Under the pieces are notes generated by a model, which had not been told where the DNA came from, searched no databases, and saw only the letters and a program-made list of their open reading frames with translations. Positions 53,701 through 61,042 of a stretch of 64,000 bases of DNA are shown here, one piece after another. The stretch is from Acidobacteriota bacterium (lineage in GTDB: Bacteria; Acidobacteriota; Terriglobia; Terriglobales; Acidobacteriaceae). How positions within the stretch are numbered: the stretch's first letter is position 1; the number at the start of each line of letters is the position of its first letter. The stretch spans positions 806,001-870,000 of the forward strand of contig JAFDVP010000007.1 of assembly GCA_018268895.1 (NCBI GenBank), given 5' to 3'. A program made the position numbers and the translations under genes.

Positions 53701-54300
53701 CTGCGGCTTGAGGTCACGGTGGATGACGCCGACGGCATGCGCTGCCTCGAGCGCCTTGGCGACCTGCCGAACGATGGTGATGGCCTCGGCAGGCGGAAAG
53801 CGGCCGCGATCGAGGAGATCGGCGCGAAGGTCGCATCCCTCGATGTACTCCATCGTAATGAACTTGAGACCGTCGGCCTCGCCGAGGTCGTAGATGCGGA
53901 TGACGTTGCGGTGGGTGACGTTGCTCGAGAGCAGGATCTCCTGCTTGAAGCGCTCGATGATGTCGGGGTCGCGGGCGAGTTCAGGGCGGATGACTTTGAA
54001 GGCGACGAGGCGGCCCAGGGCGAGATCGCGAGCTTTGTAGACCTCGCCCATTCCTCCAACACCGACCATCTCGATGATGGTGTAGCGGTTGCCGATGATG
54101 GTGTCGGGGGCGAGGCGCGCTGAGTGTGGAGAAGACGATACAGAAGAACTGCGAGGCGGCGGCGAGTAGAGATTGCCGGGATCGATGTTGAAGAGGGTCG
54201 GCAGCTCGGAGGAGGAGGTTTCGCCGGATGGAGATGTGCGAACTCCGCCAGCGCCTGTACTGGGCTTATCCGCACGCCGGGTTCGCTGGTCGTCGGCCAT
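50716..54300 (-). CDS. Membrane Ser/Thr protein kinase with FlgO-like and TPR domains
   Basis: Eukaryotic-type kinase of 1194 residues. Kinase domain at about 71-345: GVGGMGEVYKARD, K102, HRDLKPQN (D196 catalytic), DFG 214-216, and GTMEYMSPEQ. One transmembrane helix at 363-379 (LTALVIVALLLTGYLSY) is followed by a FlgO/TolB-N-like part (about 395-540: LSLAVFPLRNASNISGIDWMSVSLADMIATAI, TVVSGQYNRIGDQISI) and then many TPRs to the end, repeatedly of the LLAIGISYRLLNKPADALHNYEDSIAI and ALSNIASVYESRGDTGSALTYYQQAL type. The kinase faces the cytoplasm and the TPR part the outside. Such kinases are frequent in Acidobacteria and Planctomycetes; targets unknown. tRNA-Ser lies upstream. Confidence 0.9.
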   Translation of the reverse strand: MADDQRTRRADKPSTGAGGVRTSPSGETSSSELPTLFNIDPGNLYSPPPRSSSVSSSPHSARLAPDTIIGNRYTIIEMVGVGGMGEVYKARDLALGRLVAFKVIRPELARDPDIIERFKQEILLSSNVTHRNVIRIYDLGEADGLKFITMEYIEGCDLRADLLDRGRFPPAEAITIVRQVAKALEAAHAVGVIHRDLKPQNIMCESGGRVLVMDFGLARTVDDNGLTQSGNIVGTMEYMSPEQALASEIDQRSDIFSLGIIFYELLSGHSPFQAQSGIASLVLRTQQDVAPLADSDQSIPRPLSNIVCRCLARDVALRYQNATGLIADLDAYEAGQSLARIPAEPPSKLTIIGSELRKSWKTLTALVIVALLLTGYLSYDKFHNRSAQIQTASAGPALSLAVFPLRNASNISGIDWMSVSLADMIATAIGQSTQLHSVSPERIRQVYADLRLSPQSIIDEPMLRRLAQFTSADTVVSGQYNRIGDQISIDVTIEDLKNSHTTSLKAQSLEKDLPAAINTLAESIRQNLSLSSSDQKAAAAQSIQPTSTSVAALRDYNEAVAMTRAGRNIDAQALLSAAIDSDTRFALAYALLAHVKDELGYEAEAVQVSRRAMELADSQKLPPLARRLIQANNFRVTQQNDKAIETYESLARNLPGDEDLKYVLGSLYIETSDYGKARAQTASLLKEDPKSIRGLWQMGVIEITSNNPQAALDPLNQALSLAIQTDNQESKALVLLAIGISYRLLNKPADALHNYEDSIAINERIGQKRGVAAALAEMAQVQASSGNNDGALASYRKALGLLREIGMNKEVGDTLMDMGSLLSDLGQSDQALQAFQEALRVQRESGDENFEALSLSNIASVYESRGDTGSALTYYQQALQLREKLAVPGFLADALAGLGRTYAYDGQYDDALKSFVRALDLTRKANDPREGAFVSRYMGLIFADEGRYGAAVKSIQDSLKALKDLGDQKSRDYASIQNELAVTLARAGKFDEAATALEPAQAAARDLKNEALAAQILNTQGEIAFYRGNFPEARQIFQRALQALGRRDDKPTAARLRLNLSRTSLMQGNRKEADSALAPYAGKAISLPRTLGIQISMTHAEILIGSGDNARARQILLANLSDTEKASMKLQAARIYYLMSLTSKSNLEEASSFCSHALKGLDDVRIIAGSDKLLQRADLNAIYRDCTQTITTRR

Positions 54301-54452
54301 GAGATTGAAGTAAATGAACTAACTGCACATCATATGCTCTCCTGCGTAGCTTTATAAGTGCCTTGGAGAGGGTCGAGTGTCAATGCTTGAAGAACGGGGC
54401 CCGGCGGGAGCTTTGGAATATCCCTGAGGTAAACTATTGACAGCGCTCATGC

Positions 54453-54542
54453 GGAGGGATGTGTGAGCGGTTGAAACAGGCGGTCTTGAAAACCGCTTTA
54501 CCTTAACGGGTAACGGGGGTTCGAATCCCTCTCCCTCCGCCA
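54453..54542 (+). tRNA. tRNA-Ser (anticodon TGA), CCA encoded
   Basis: Acceptor GGAGGGA pairs with TCCCTCC, then G73 and encoded CCA. The anticodon stem GCGGT/ACCGC encloses loop CTTGAAA (anticodon TGA). A long class-II variable arm (ACCTTAACGGGT) and a T arm with GGTTCGAATCC confirm serine. A gene remnant begins immediately downstream of the 3' end. Confidence 0.93.
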
Positions 54543-54559
54543 TTTCATCTTGCGCATCG

Positions 54560-54836
54560 CTTTCTCTCCCCTTCTTCCACGCGTGAAGGTGTAGGTATGG
54601 CCGGAGCCGCCTCCCCACACGTTGGAGTCTGTCGTCGTAAGGACGACATGGTGAAGATCGAACCAGTCGTAGTGCAGCCGCTCCCAGATTCCGCCAGAGC
54701 CTTCCGTCACATCAGCCTACGTGCTGTCCAACTGATGCACCTGAAGATACTCGTCGGCGCTGTTGCCGAACAACTTCGCCCGGCCCGGCCCGAAGTCCGT
54801 AAGCCCGGCAACGTACTGCTCAGGCGCGAGGGCCAA
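54560..54836 (-). pseudogene. Remnant of an SRPBCC-like gene next to tRNA-Ser
   Basis: On the minus strand, a TTG at 54836 with AAGGAG six bases before it starts LALAPEQYVAGLTDFGPGRAK-like coding sequence (ALAPEQYVAGLTDFGPG, AKLFGNSADEYLQVHQLDST), then an in-frame TAG (54717-54719), then ADVTEGSGGIWERLHYDW and VVLTTTDSNVWGGGSGHTYTFTRG, after which the match ends near the tRNA 3' end. The style is that of SRPBCC/START-like ligand-binding proteins, recalled from memory and not searched. The stop and truncated end show a dead fragment. I see no intact gene from here to the LacI gene. Confidence 0.55.
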
Positions 54837-54933
54837 TGCTAACTCCTTTCCGAACCCTATGAGGTGTCGGCAATGCTGAGTTTAAAACTGCAAATGGCAA
54901 AACTCTTCACGTCATGCTCAGGTTCGCTTTCGT

Positions 54934-55983
54934 TTACTTCCGCGGCGCCTCATTGTCGACGAACTTTCCAGCAATGTGAGGTGGAGGCGCCACCGAGTGC
55001 CTCAGTTTTAGCAATGTCTCAAGAACAACGTGTTTTGCAGGACTATCGTCGCCTTGTCTACGATCAAGCAATAAGCGAGCGGCAGTCGTACCAAGTTGGT
55101 AGCCTGACTGGGAAACAGACGAGAGGGAAGGATTTGTGGTTTCGGCCAGGTCAAGGTCATCGAAGCCAATGATGGATACATCCTCGGGACAACGAAGGCC
55201 TGCCTCGCGGACAGCCAGCAAGGCTCCCAATGCAATCATGTCGTTGCCCGCGAAGATTGCCGTCGGTCTCGGAATCAGACGCAACAAAATAAGAGTTTTA
55301 GCATGTCCTCCTTGCTTATCGAAACTTGTCTCCTGAGAGTATTCAGGAGACAAGTGAAGTTTTGCTTCCTTTATTGCGCGCTTGAAACCTACAAGCCGCT
55401 CCTTTGAATTGGTAAGGTGTAGAGGCCCTGTGATAGTTGCTAGCCTGGTGTGCCCCAGTTGAAGCAAATGCCGAGTTGCGTTGTAAGCTCCTACCTCGTT
55501 ATTTGCGGTGACGCTATCACCGCTCCAGTTTTTGGGAAGCCGGTCGACACACACCACTCCCGTGCCGGCTTGCCGGTATGACTCCGCCTGTTTCGCAAGT
55601 TCACTGAAATTCGACGGAATTACGATGAGGCCTGCTGGCAGGTAGGTTCGCAACTCGTTCAGGTGAATTATCTCTTTGGAGTGATCGTTGTCCGTGTTGC
55701 AGAGGATCAGACGATATCCGTTCGAGAAGGCCACATCTTCCGCGCCTCGAACGACGGCGGGGAAGAAGGGATTCGTGATGTCGGGAATGATCATCCCGAT
55801 CGTGTTGGTTGTATCGCGTCGTAGACCGCGTGCCAGTTGGCTAGGCTGATATCCAACCGATTGAACAGCCTCAAGCACACGGGTTCGCTTCGGTTCTCGA
55901 ACTTTAGCGGTATTGTTGAGCACATGGGAGACCGTGCCCAGAGATACCCCTGCCATTCTGGCGATATCATGCATGTTGGCCAT
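54934..55983 (-). CDS. LacI-family transcriptional regulator
   Basis: Cytoplasmic repressor of 349 residues. The N-terminal helix-turn-helix is typical (MHDIARMAGVSLGTVSHVLNNTAKVREPKRTRVLEAVQSVGYQPSQLARGLR), and a sugar-binding core of the periplasmic-binding-protein type follows (TIGMIIPDITNPFFPAVVRGAEDVAFSNGYRLILCNTDND, AGLIVIPS, PTAIFAGNDMIALGALLAVREAGLRCPEDVSIIGFDDLDLAETTNPSLSSVSQSGYQLGTTAARLLL). The ATG at 55983 has GGAGAAGG five bases upstream. It is divergent from the TonB-dependent receptor, with palindromic candidate operators in between, so it probably controls that gene and the sugar genes behind it. The inducer is unknown. Confidence 0.92.
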   Translation of the reverse strand: MANMHDIARMAGVSLGTVSHVLNNTAKVREPKRTRVLEAVQSVGYQPSQLARGLRRDTTNTIGMIIPDITNPFFPAVVRGAEDVAFSNGYRLILCNTDNDHSKEIIHLNELRTYLPAGLIVIPSNFSELAKQAESYRQAGTGVVCVDRLPKNWSGDSVTANNEVGAYNATRHLLQLGHTRLATITGPLHLTNSKERLVGFKRAIKEAKLHLSPEYSQETSFDKQGGHAKTLILLRLIPRPTAIFAGNDMIALGALLAVREAGLRCPEDVSIIGFDDLDLAETTNPSLSSVSQSGYQLGTTAARLLLDRRQGDDSPAKHVVLETLLKLRHSVAPPPHIAGKFVDNEAPRK

Positions 55984-56057
55984 AACGCCTTCTCCATCAG
56001 GCTTTAGGAGCCTGGTCGCAAAGTGACTGAGACCCAGGAACCAATCTAACCTCTTAT

Positions 56058-56071
56058 TTGAAACAATTCAA
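56058..56071. promoter_or_regulatory. Candidate LacI operator, site 1
   Basis: TTGAAACAATTCAA, a 14-base palindrome-like element (TTGAA-N4-TTCAA), lies 75 bases upstream of the LacI start codon. It has the same arms as site 2. An overlapping palindrome ATTCATGAAT (56071-56080) follows. Confidence 0.45.
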
Positions 56072-56167
56072 TTCATGAATGGAACCCTTCCATTTTGCTC
56101 GATAGACCGAGTGCAGTTGTGTTCTCAGCATCTTGGCGTACGCGTGAGGATGGGAAAAACAAAAGCC

Positions 56168-56197
56168 TTGACAACAATGCTAGATTCCAGTTATTTT
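56168..56197 (+). promoter_or_regulatory. Candidate promoter of the TonB-dependent receptor gene
   Basis: TTGACA at 56168-56173 and TATTTT at 56192-56197 with an 18-base spacer. The -35 is a perfect match; the -10 agrees in four of six bases. The candidate operator at 56207-56226 begins ten bases downstream, over the expected start of transcription. Confidence 0.4.
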
Positions 56198-56206
56198 TTG
56201 TCTGTA

Positions 56207-56226
56207 ATTTTGAAACCTTTCAAAAT
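56207..56226. promoter_or_regulatory. Candidate LacI operator, site 2
   Basis: ATTTTGAAACCTTTCAAAAT is a perfect inverted repeat with nine-base arms and a CC centre. It lies directly downstream of the candidate promoter, where binding would block transcription of the receptor gene. LacI-family proteins prefer such palindromes. Confidence 0.55.
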
Positions 56227-56348
56227 AATATGAACATTGCTTTCCAGTTGAGCTCCTGCCTATGTCTTTCTGGCAGTCGGTATGGCCTGTTTATGCTCCG
56301 CTTTCTTGGTGTCCCTCTTAGGGAACAAAGGGTGCTCGATCACGGCAT

Positions 56349-56363
56349 TTTGAAAGTTTCAAA
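56349..56363. promoter_or_regulatory. Candidate LacI operator, site 3
   Basis: TTTGAAAGTTTCAAA, an inverted repeat with seven-base arms around one G, lies 64 bases before the receptor start codon. It shares the TTGAAA/TTTCAA arms with site 2 but has an odd centre, so binding by the same protein is less certain. Confidence 0.4.
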
Positions 56364-56426
56364 CTTCTTGTATTTTCGGAGACGCAGATCTCCGATCTCT
56401 CGATGAATGGAAATGGAGGCTGAATC

Positions 56427-59400
56427 ATGAACAGGAAAGCTATTAGTCATCGGCGATATCTACAACTCCGGCTGGCCGGATGGTCATTGATGTTTACGTT
56501 GACTGCAATGCTTTGGGTAAGTTCAGCAAACGCCCAGGCGACGAATGCCCAGATATCTGGCAGGGTTGTCGACCCAACTGGAGCTGTCATTCCCAATGCA
56601 TCCATTGAGATCCAAAATACTGGAACCGGTTTAGACCGCACCGTCATCACTGCAGCGACCGGTGAATACGTCATTCCTTCCCTGCCAGTGGGAACCTACA
56701 AGCTGACGGTTGTGGCACCAGGGTTCAAGAACTACACCCGGTCCGGGATCATTCTTGAAGCCGGACAGAGTGCTCGCCTGGATGCAACCCTGCAAATAGG
56801 AAGCGCCAATGAAACCATTCAGGTCTCAGAGTCGACGGTGCAAGTGGATACCAGCTCGGCGACTATCCGTACTGAGATTGATAACACCCAGATCAAAGAG
56901 CTTCCCCTCAATACCCGCAATACGCTGCAACTGATCACCCTCGTGCCCGGAGTAGGGAACGCCACCCTGCCCGCCGCAGTGATAAACCAGCGCAACGGAC
57001 CGACATTCAACGTGAACGGAAGCCGCGTCAACGGCAGTCAAGTCTCACTTGACGGCGCTATCTTTGTAACCGGCCTCTATAACCGCCCAGCAAACCTTAC
57101 GAATCCTGACTCGATCGGCGAATTTTCGCTGCTTACAAATAGCTATGGCGCAGAATTGGGACACGCGTCAGGAGGAGCATTCATAGCAGTTAGCAAAGCG
57201 GGAACTAACTCGTTCCACGGATCAGTATGGGAGTTTCTTCGCAACGACGCCCTCAACGCAAGAAACTGGTTCGCGCCGCCGCCGGCGGCAAAACCGATAT
57301 TGAAACAAAACCAATTCGGCGTCGCCGGCGGCGGACCAATCCTGAAGGACAAGGCCTTCTTCTTCGCCACCTACGAGGGCCTGCGAATTCACCAGGTAAC
57401 TCTTGAGAACCTCGCCACCATAACTCCGGCTCAACGTAATGGGGACTTTAGCGCCGTTTCGACACAACTCCACGATCCGTATAAGGCAACCTGCGGTACA
57501 AATGGCAATGGTCCGGGTACTGGTACCACTCCCTGTAATTACACTGCCGCCAATGGATATGCAGGCAAAAATCAAATCCCCAAGAGCGAATGGGACACAA
57601 TGTCGCTGGCTTTCATGAACACCTACATACCCGTTCCAACTCTGCAAGCCTCCGGCCTGTGGGCGAATACCGACCAGGTGCCAACCCCTACCACCGGCAA
57701 CCAATACACGATCAGAGGCGATTACCGCGTAACGAAGAACGATCAGGCATACGTCCGTTTCTTCCATATGGTTACCTCGGCTGTAACTGGTCCTCCATAT
57801 TCCGCCATCATTTCCTCGAAGTTCGGCGATAACTTTGCGAACGCCAATTGGGGTACTACCGTCAGGGACACGCACACCTTCACACCCAATCTGATTGGCG
57901 ACTTCGGATTTTCGGACACGAATCTCTCGACCACCGGCACGCCCTTCGGAACAATCGTAACGGGGGCGCAAATGGGCGCTCAATATAATACCGGCGGATA
58001 CAACGTCTCCCCGCTGGTGACAGTATCTGGCGTCACAAGCTTTGGTTCAGGGAGTCCGTGGTACGAGAATACGGCTTTGAAACAAGCCGACGCAAAGCTG
58101 TCGTGGGTCAAGGGAAGGCACCTATGGCAGTTCGGTGCGATGGCCCTTCGTGAAGCAGAGCATATCGAATGGACCCACACGAACTCCGCCGGAAATCCAA
58201 CCTTTAGCGGCGTGCAGACGGGAAATAATTGGGCCGACTATCTTATTGGTAAGCCTATTAGCTTCGGACAGTACACTCCCTATTACGGTAACGAGCATTC
58301 CGTGGAAGCGGGATTCTATGCTCAAGATACTTACAAGGTATCGTCCCGGCTGACACTGAATCTGGGCATACGGTGGGATCTCTTCTTCCCCTGGGTAGAA
58401 TTTAACCACAACTCTCCTACCGTTACTTTCGATCCCAGTTTTCATTCCACGCGCTTCCCAACCGCGCCTCCAGGCCTCGCGTTTCCTGGAGACCCTGGAA
58501 TCCCGCCTGGAACCATATTCATGGACAAAGGTGACTTTGCGCCACGTCTTGGATTTGCCTACGATGTCTTTGGCGATGGAAAGACAGCGGTTCGCGGCGG
58601 ATATGGCATCTTCTATAACGCTCCGGGTGCCATCACCATGGCCAATGAAATTGAGGCGCCGCCCTTCGAGACGCAACTGGTGTTTACCCCGAATACTTTC
58701 ACCGATCCCTACGGTGGGACTGGGTACACGAATCCATTCCCATACCCCTACCTCAACCCTGGAAAGAATCCGCTTTGGCCGTTTCCGGCGCAGTTTTACT
58801 CGCCCGATCCGCATATCAAGAATGCGTTCACGCAACAATACAATTTCAATGTGCAGCGTGAGTTGCCGAAAGAATTCATGGTGCAGGTCGGCTATGTAGG
58901 AAGTCACGGAGACCGGTTGTGGAATGGAAACCAGGCGAATGCCGCTCCGTACTCTGCGGGCGGAACGGCCGCGAATGCGCAGTCGCGCCGTCCGTTCCTG
59001 CCCCAGTATTACGCTGGCATCACGAGAATAGCCAATATTGGATTCTCCAATTACAACTCCCTGCAGATCACCGCACGGAAGCGCTTTTCAACGGGTTACA
59101 CTATGCAATTCGCGTATACGTTCGCGAAGTCCCTCGACTCAGGCTCCGTTGCCGATGCGGATGGTGGAACTGCGCAAAATCCGGCCAGCCCCATTGCCGG
59201 CGAATATTCCAGGTCTGACTTCAATCAAAAGCATCTATTGCGCGTCAACGGGGTTTGGAATCTTCCGCAGTTCGAGAATCTGCGCCTTGCAAAATATGTC
59301 GTAGGTGGATGGATGCTTTCAGGAATTGTGAGTTACAGCAGCGGTACTCCCTTCTCGCTGACTACCGGGTCAGCAGCGCCGTGGCTAGGAGCGGGCCGGG

Positions 59401-59789
59401 ATATTGGAGCCCTGCGCCTGAATGCGACGGGCACGAATCCCTGTGCAGGTTGCGGCAGCCGGGACTCGTGGGCTAGAGCGGGATATTTCAACACCGCAGC
59501 CTACGGCTCACCACTCCTTGCACCTTACACCTACGGAACCTTTGGCAATAGCGGACGCAACAGCCTTGTCGGGCCCTCGTCATTCAATACCGATATGAGC
59601 GCTGCGAAGAACTTTCCGTTCTTGAAGCGTGAAGGTGCCAGGATTCAATTGCGTGCGGATATCTTCAATCTGTTCAATAGGGTGCCTTTCAACAACCCAA
59701 CAACATCGTTAGCGTCGTCCGTTTTCGGCAAGATCACTTCCGCCGGAGCAGCAAGGCAGGTTCAACTTGCGCTGCGGTTAGAGTTCTAG
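56427..59789 (+). CDS. TonB-dependent receptor (Oar-like)
   Basis: Outer-membrane transporter of 1120 residues with a signal peptide ending at ANAQA. An N-terminal carboxypeptidase-regulatory domain follows (ISGRVVDPTGAVIPNASIEIQNTGTGLDRTVITAATGEYVIPSLPVGTYKLTVVAPGFKNYTRSG), then the plug (IKELPLNTRNTLQLITLVPGVG, GPTFNVNGSRVNGSQVSLDGA, NSYGAELGHASGGAFIAVSKAGTNSFHGSVWEFLRNDALNARNWF) and a large beta-barrel ending in VQLALRLEF. This Oar type is greatly expanded in Acidobacteria and takes up oligosaccharides or other large substrates. Divergent LacI regulator, downstream permease and ribokinase suggest a sugar ligand. Confidence 0.92.
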   Translation: MNRKAISHRRYLQLRLAGWSLMFTLTAMLWVSSANAQATNAQISGRVVDPTGAVIPNASIEIQNTGTGLDRTVITAATGEYVIPSLPVGTYKLTVVAPGFKNYTRSGIILEAGQSARLDATLQIGSANETIQVSESTVQVDTSSATIRTEIDNTQIKELPLNTRNTLQLITLVPGVGNATLPAAVINQRNGPTFNVNGSRVNGSQVSLDGAIFVTGLYNRPANLTNPDSIGEFSLLTNSYGAELGHASGGAFIAVSKAGTNSFHGSVWEFLRNDALNARNWFAPPPAAKPILKQNQFGVAGGGPILKDKAFFFATYEGLRIHQVTLENLATITPAQRNGDFSAVSTQLHDPYKATCGTNGNGPGTGTTPCNYTAANGYAGKNQIPKSEWDTMSLAFMNTYIPVPTLQASGLWANTDQVPTPTTGNQYTIRGDYRVTKNDQAYVRFFHMVTSAVTGPPYSAIISSKFGDNFANANWGTTVRDTHTFTPNLIGDFGFSDTNLSTTGTPFGTIVTGAQMGAQYNTGGYNVSPLVTVSGVTSFGSGSPWYENTALKQADAKLSWVKGRHLWQFGAMALREAEHIEWTHTNSAGNPTFSGVQTGNNWADYLIGKPISFGQYTPYYGNEHSVEAGFYAQDTYKVSSRLTLNLGIRWDLFFPWVEFNHNSPTVTFDPSFHSTRFPTAPPGLAFPGDPGIPPGTIFMDKGDFAPRLGFAYDVFGDGKTAVRGGYGIFYNAPGAITMANEIEAPPFETQLVFTPNTFTDPYGGTGYTNPFPYPYLNPGKNPLWPFPAQFYSPDPHIKNAFTQQYNFNVQRELPKEFMVQVGYVGSHGDRLWNGNQANAAPYSAGGTAANAQSRRPFLPQYYAGITRIANIGFSNYNSLQITARKRFSTGYTMQFAYTFAKSLDSGSVADADGGTAQNPASPIAGEYSRSDFNQKHLLRVNGVWNLPQFENLRLAKYVVGGWMLSGIVSYSSGTPFSLTTGSAAPWLGAGRDIGALRLNATGTNPCAGCGSRDSWARAGYFNTAAYGSPLLAPYTYGTFGNSGRNSLVGPSSFNTDMSAAKNFPFLKREGARIQLRADIFNLFNRVPFNNPTTSLASSVFGKITSAGAARQVQLALRLEF

Positions 59790-59849
59790 TCTCCAGTTAG
59801 CTCGAGATCCAAAAGGAGTCAAAATTTGAGACAGGCGTGAGATATCCCG

Positions 59850-59880
59850 GAGCAAGCAGGTACTTAGTGCCTGCTTGCTC
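59850..59880 (+). terminator. Hairpin after the TonB-dependent receptor gene
   Basis: GAGCAAGCAGG pairs perfectly with CCTGCTTGCTC around a nine-base loop, 60 bases after the receptor stop. No T-run follows, so it may be a partial terminator or an mRNA stabiliser between the abundant receptor message and the downstream genes. Confidence 0.5.
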
Positions 59881-60027
59881 TGAAAGCATTCAAATAAGTT
59901 GTAGATGAAGACTTCCGGACAAATCGGGCATTCGTCCGATTGCCGGCAGTCGCGAAGGCCAGCTTATCGAGCTCAGTACGGATTGTCTTTTTTGATTGCA
60001 CTTGTCTCATTGAAAAGGAAGCGCTCA

Positions 60028-61020
60028 ATGTATCAGCCTGAGACGTACGGTATTGCACTTCTGTTCATGATCCTCAGCATGCTTTGCTGGGGATCATGGG
60101 CCAATTCTATGAAACTTTGTCCTGGTTATCGATTCCAACTGCTTTACTGGGACTTCATTGTAGGACTGATTGGCGGAGCAGTTCTGTGGGGCGCAACTCT
60201 CGGAAGTATGGGAGCTGTGGGGCGGTCTTTCTATACAGACATCGCTCACGCAAACATGCATTCGATTCTTCTTGCGATGACCGGTGGTGCCATCTTCAAT
60301 GTCGCCAATCTGTTGCTCGTTGCCGCGATCGATATAGCGGGACTGGCAGTCGCATTTCCTATCGGTATCGGCCTGGCGCTTGTTGTGGGCGCTATCAGTA
60401 GTTACATTATCTCTCCCAAGGGAAATTCTTTTCTTCTCTTCGGCGGCATCGCACTCGTGGTGACCGCTATTGTGTTCGACGCCATAGCCTATAGGCTGCG
60501 TGAAACAGAACGCACTGCAATGAGTCGTCGCGGCATCATCATTAGTTTGATCGCGGGACTTTTGATGGGTACCTTCTATCCCTTCGTTTCGAAGGCAATG
60601 ACGGGAGAAGGTACACCGGGTCCATATGCCATCCTGCTGTTCTTCGTTATCGGGGTATCGATTTGCGCTATTCCTGTGAACTATCTCCTCATGCGATTTC
60701 CCCTTGATGGCCAAGAGCCGGCCTCCATGCGGAGCTATTGGCGAGCGCCCGGTATCTGGCATCTCTGGGGTGCTCTAGGTGGTGCGATCTGGTGTACAGG
60801 AGCGATGGCCAATTTCGTGGCATCGCAGGCCAACATCGTAGGCCCCGCCGTCTCGTATTCCATTGGACAAGGCGCCACGATGATTTCAGCTTGTTGGGGC
60901 GTATTTGTCTGGCGCGAATTCAGTGCAGCTCCAGCTCGATCAAAAAGCAGTCTGAAATGGATGTTCATCTTTTTTCTCTGTGGGTTGACCGCGGTCGCTT
61001 GTGCTCCGATCTTTCCATAA
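60028..61020 (+). CDS. GRP-type sugar/nucleoside permease (DMT superfamily)
   Basis: Inner-membrane transporter of 330 residues with about ten helices. The ATG at 60028 follows AAGGAA and starts with MYQPETYGIALLFMILSMLCWGSWANSMKLCPGYRFQLLYWDF, typical of the glucose/ribose-porter (GRP)/ureide-permease-like group; GGAIFNVANLLLVAAIDIAGLAVAFPIGIGLALVVGAISSYI is the conserved core. Related permeases lie beside ribokinase genes in Bacteroidetes, suggesting ribose or nucleoside import by proton symport. The rbsK frame starts 23 bases after its stop, and the two are surely cotranscribed. Confidence 0.75.
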   Translation: MYQPETYGIALLFMILSMLCWGSWANSMKLCPGYRFQLLYWDFIVGLIGGAVLWGATLGSMGAVGRSFYTDIAHANMHSILLAMTGGAIFNVANLLLVAAIDIAGLAVAFPIGIGLALVVGAISSYIISPKGNSFLLFGGIALVVTAIVFDAIAYRLRETERTAMSRRGIIISLIAGLLMGTFYPFVSKAMTGEGTPGPYAILLFFVIGVSICAIPVNYLLMRFPLDGQEPASMRSYWRAPGIWHLWGALGGAIWCTGAMANFVASQANIVGPAVSYSIGQGATMISACWGVFVWREFSAAPARSKSSLKWMFIFFLCGLTAVACAPIFP

Positions 61021-61042
61021 CCCCTTTATCCCTTTGAGGAGA

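Noticed and set aside
54498..54710. 70-residue minus-strand frame running through tRNA-Ser
   Set aside because: Its C-terminus is the reverse complement of the tRNA, a common false call. Only the upstream part belongs to the SRPBCC-like remnant, which I report as a pseudogene.
56095..56406. 103-residue frame in the LacI-receptor spacer
   Set aside because: It has no ribosome binding site, no recognisable composition, and spans the promoter and palindromes; the spacer is better explained as regulatory DNA.
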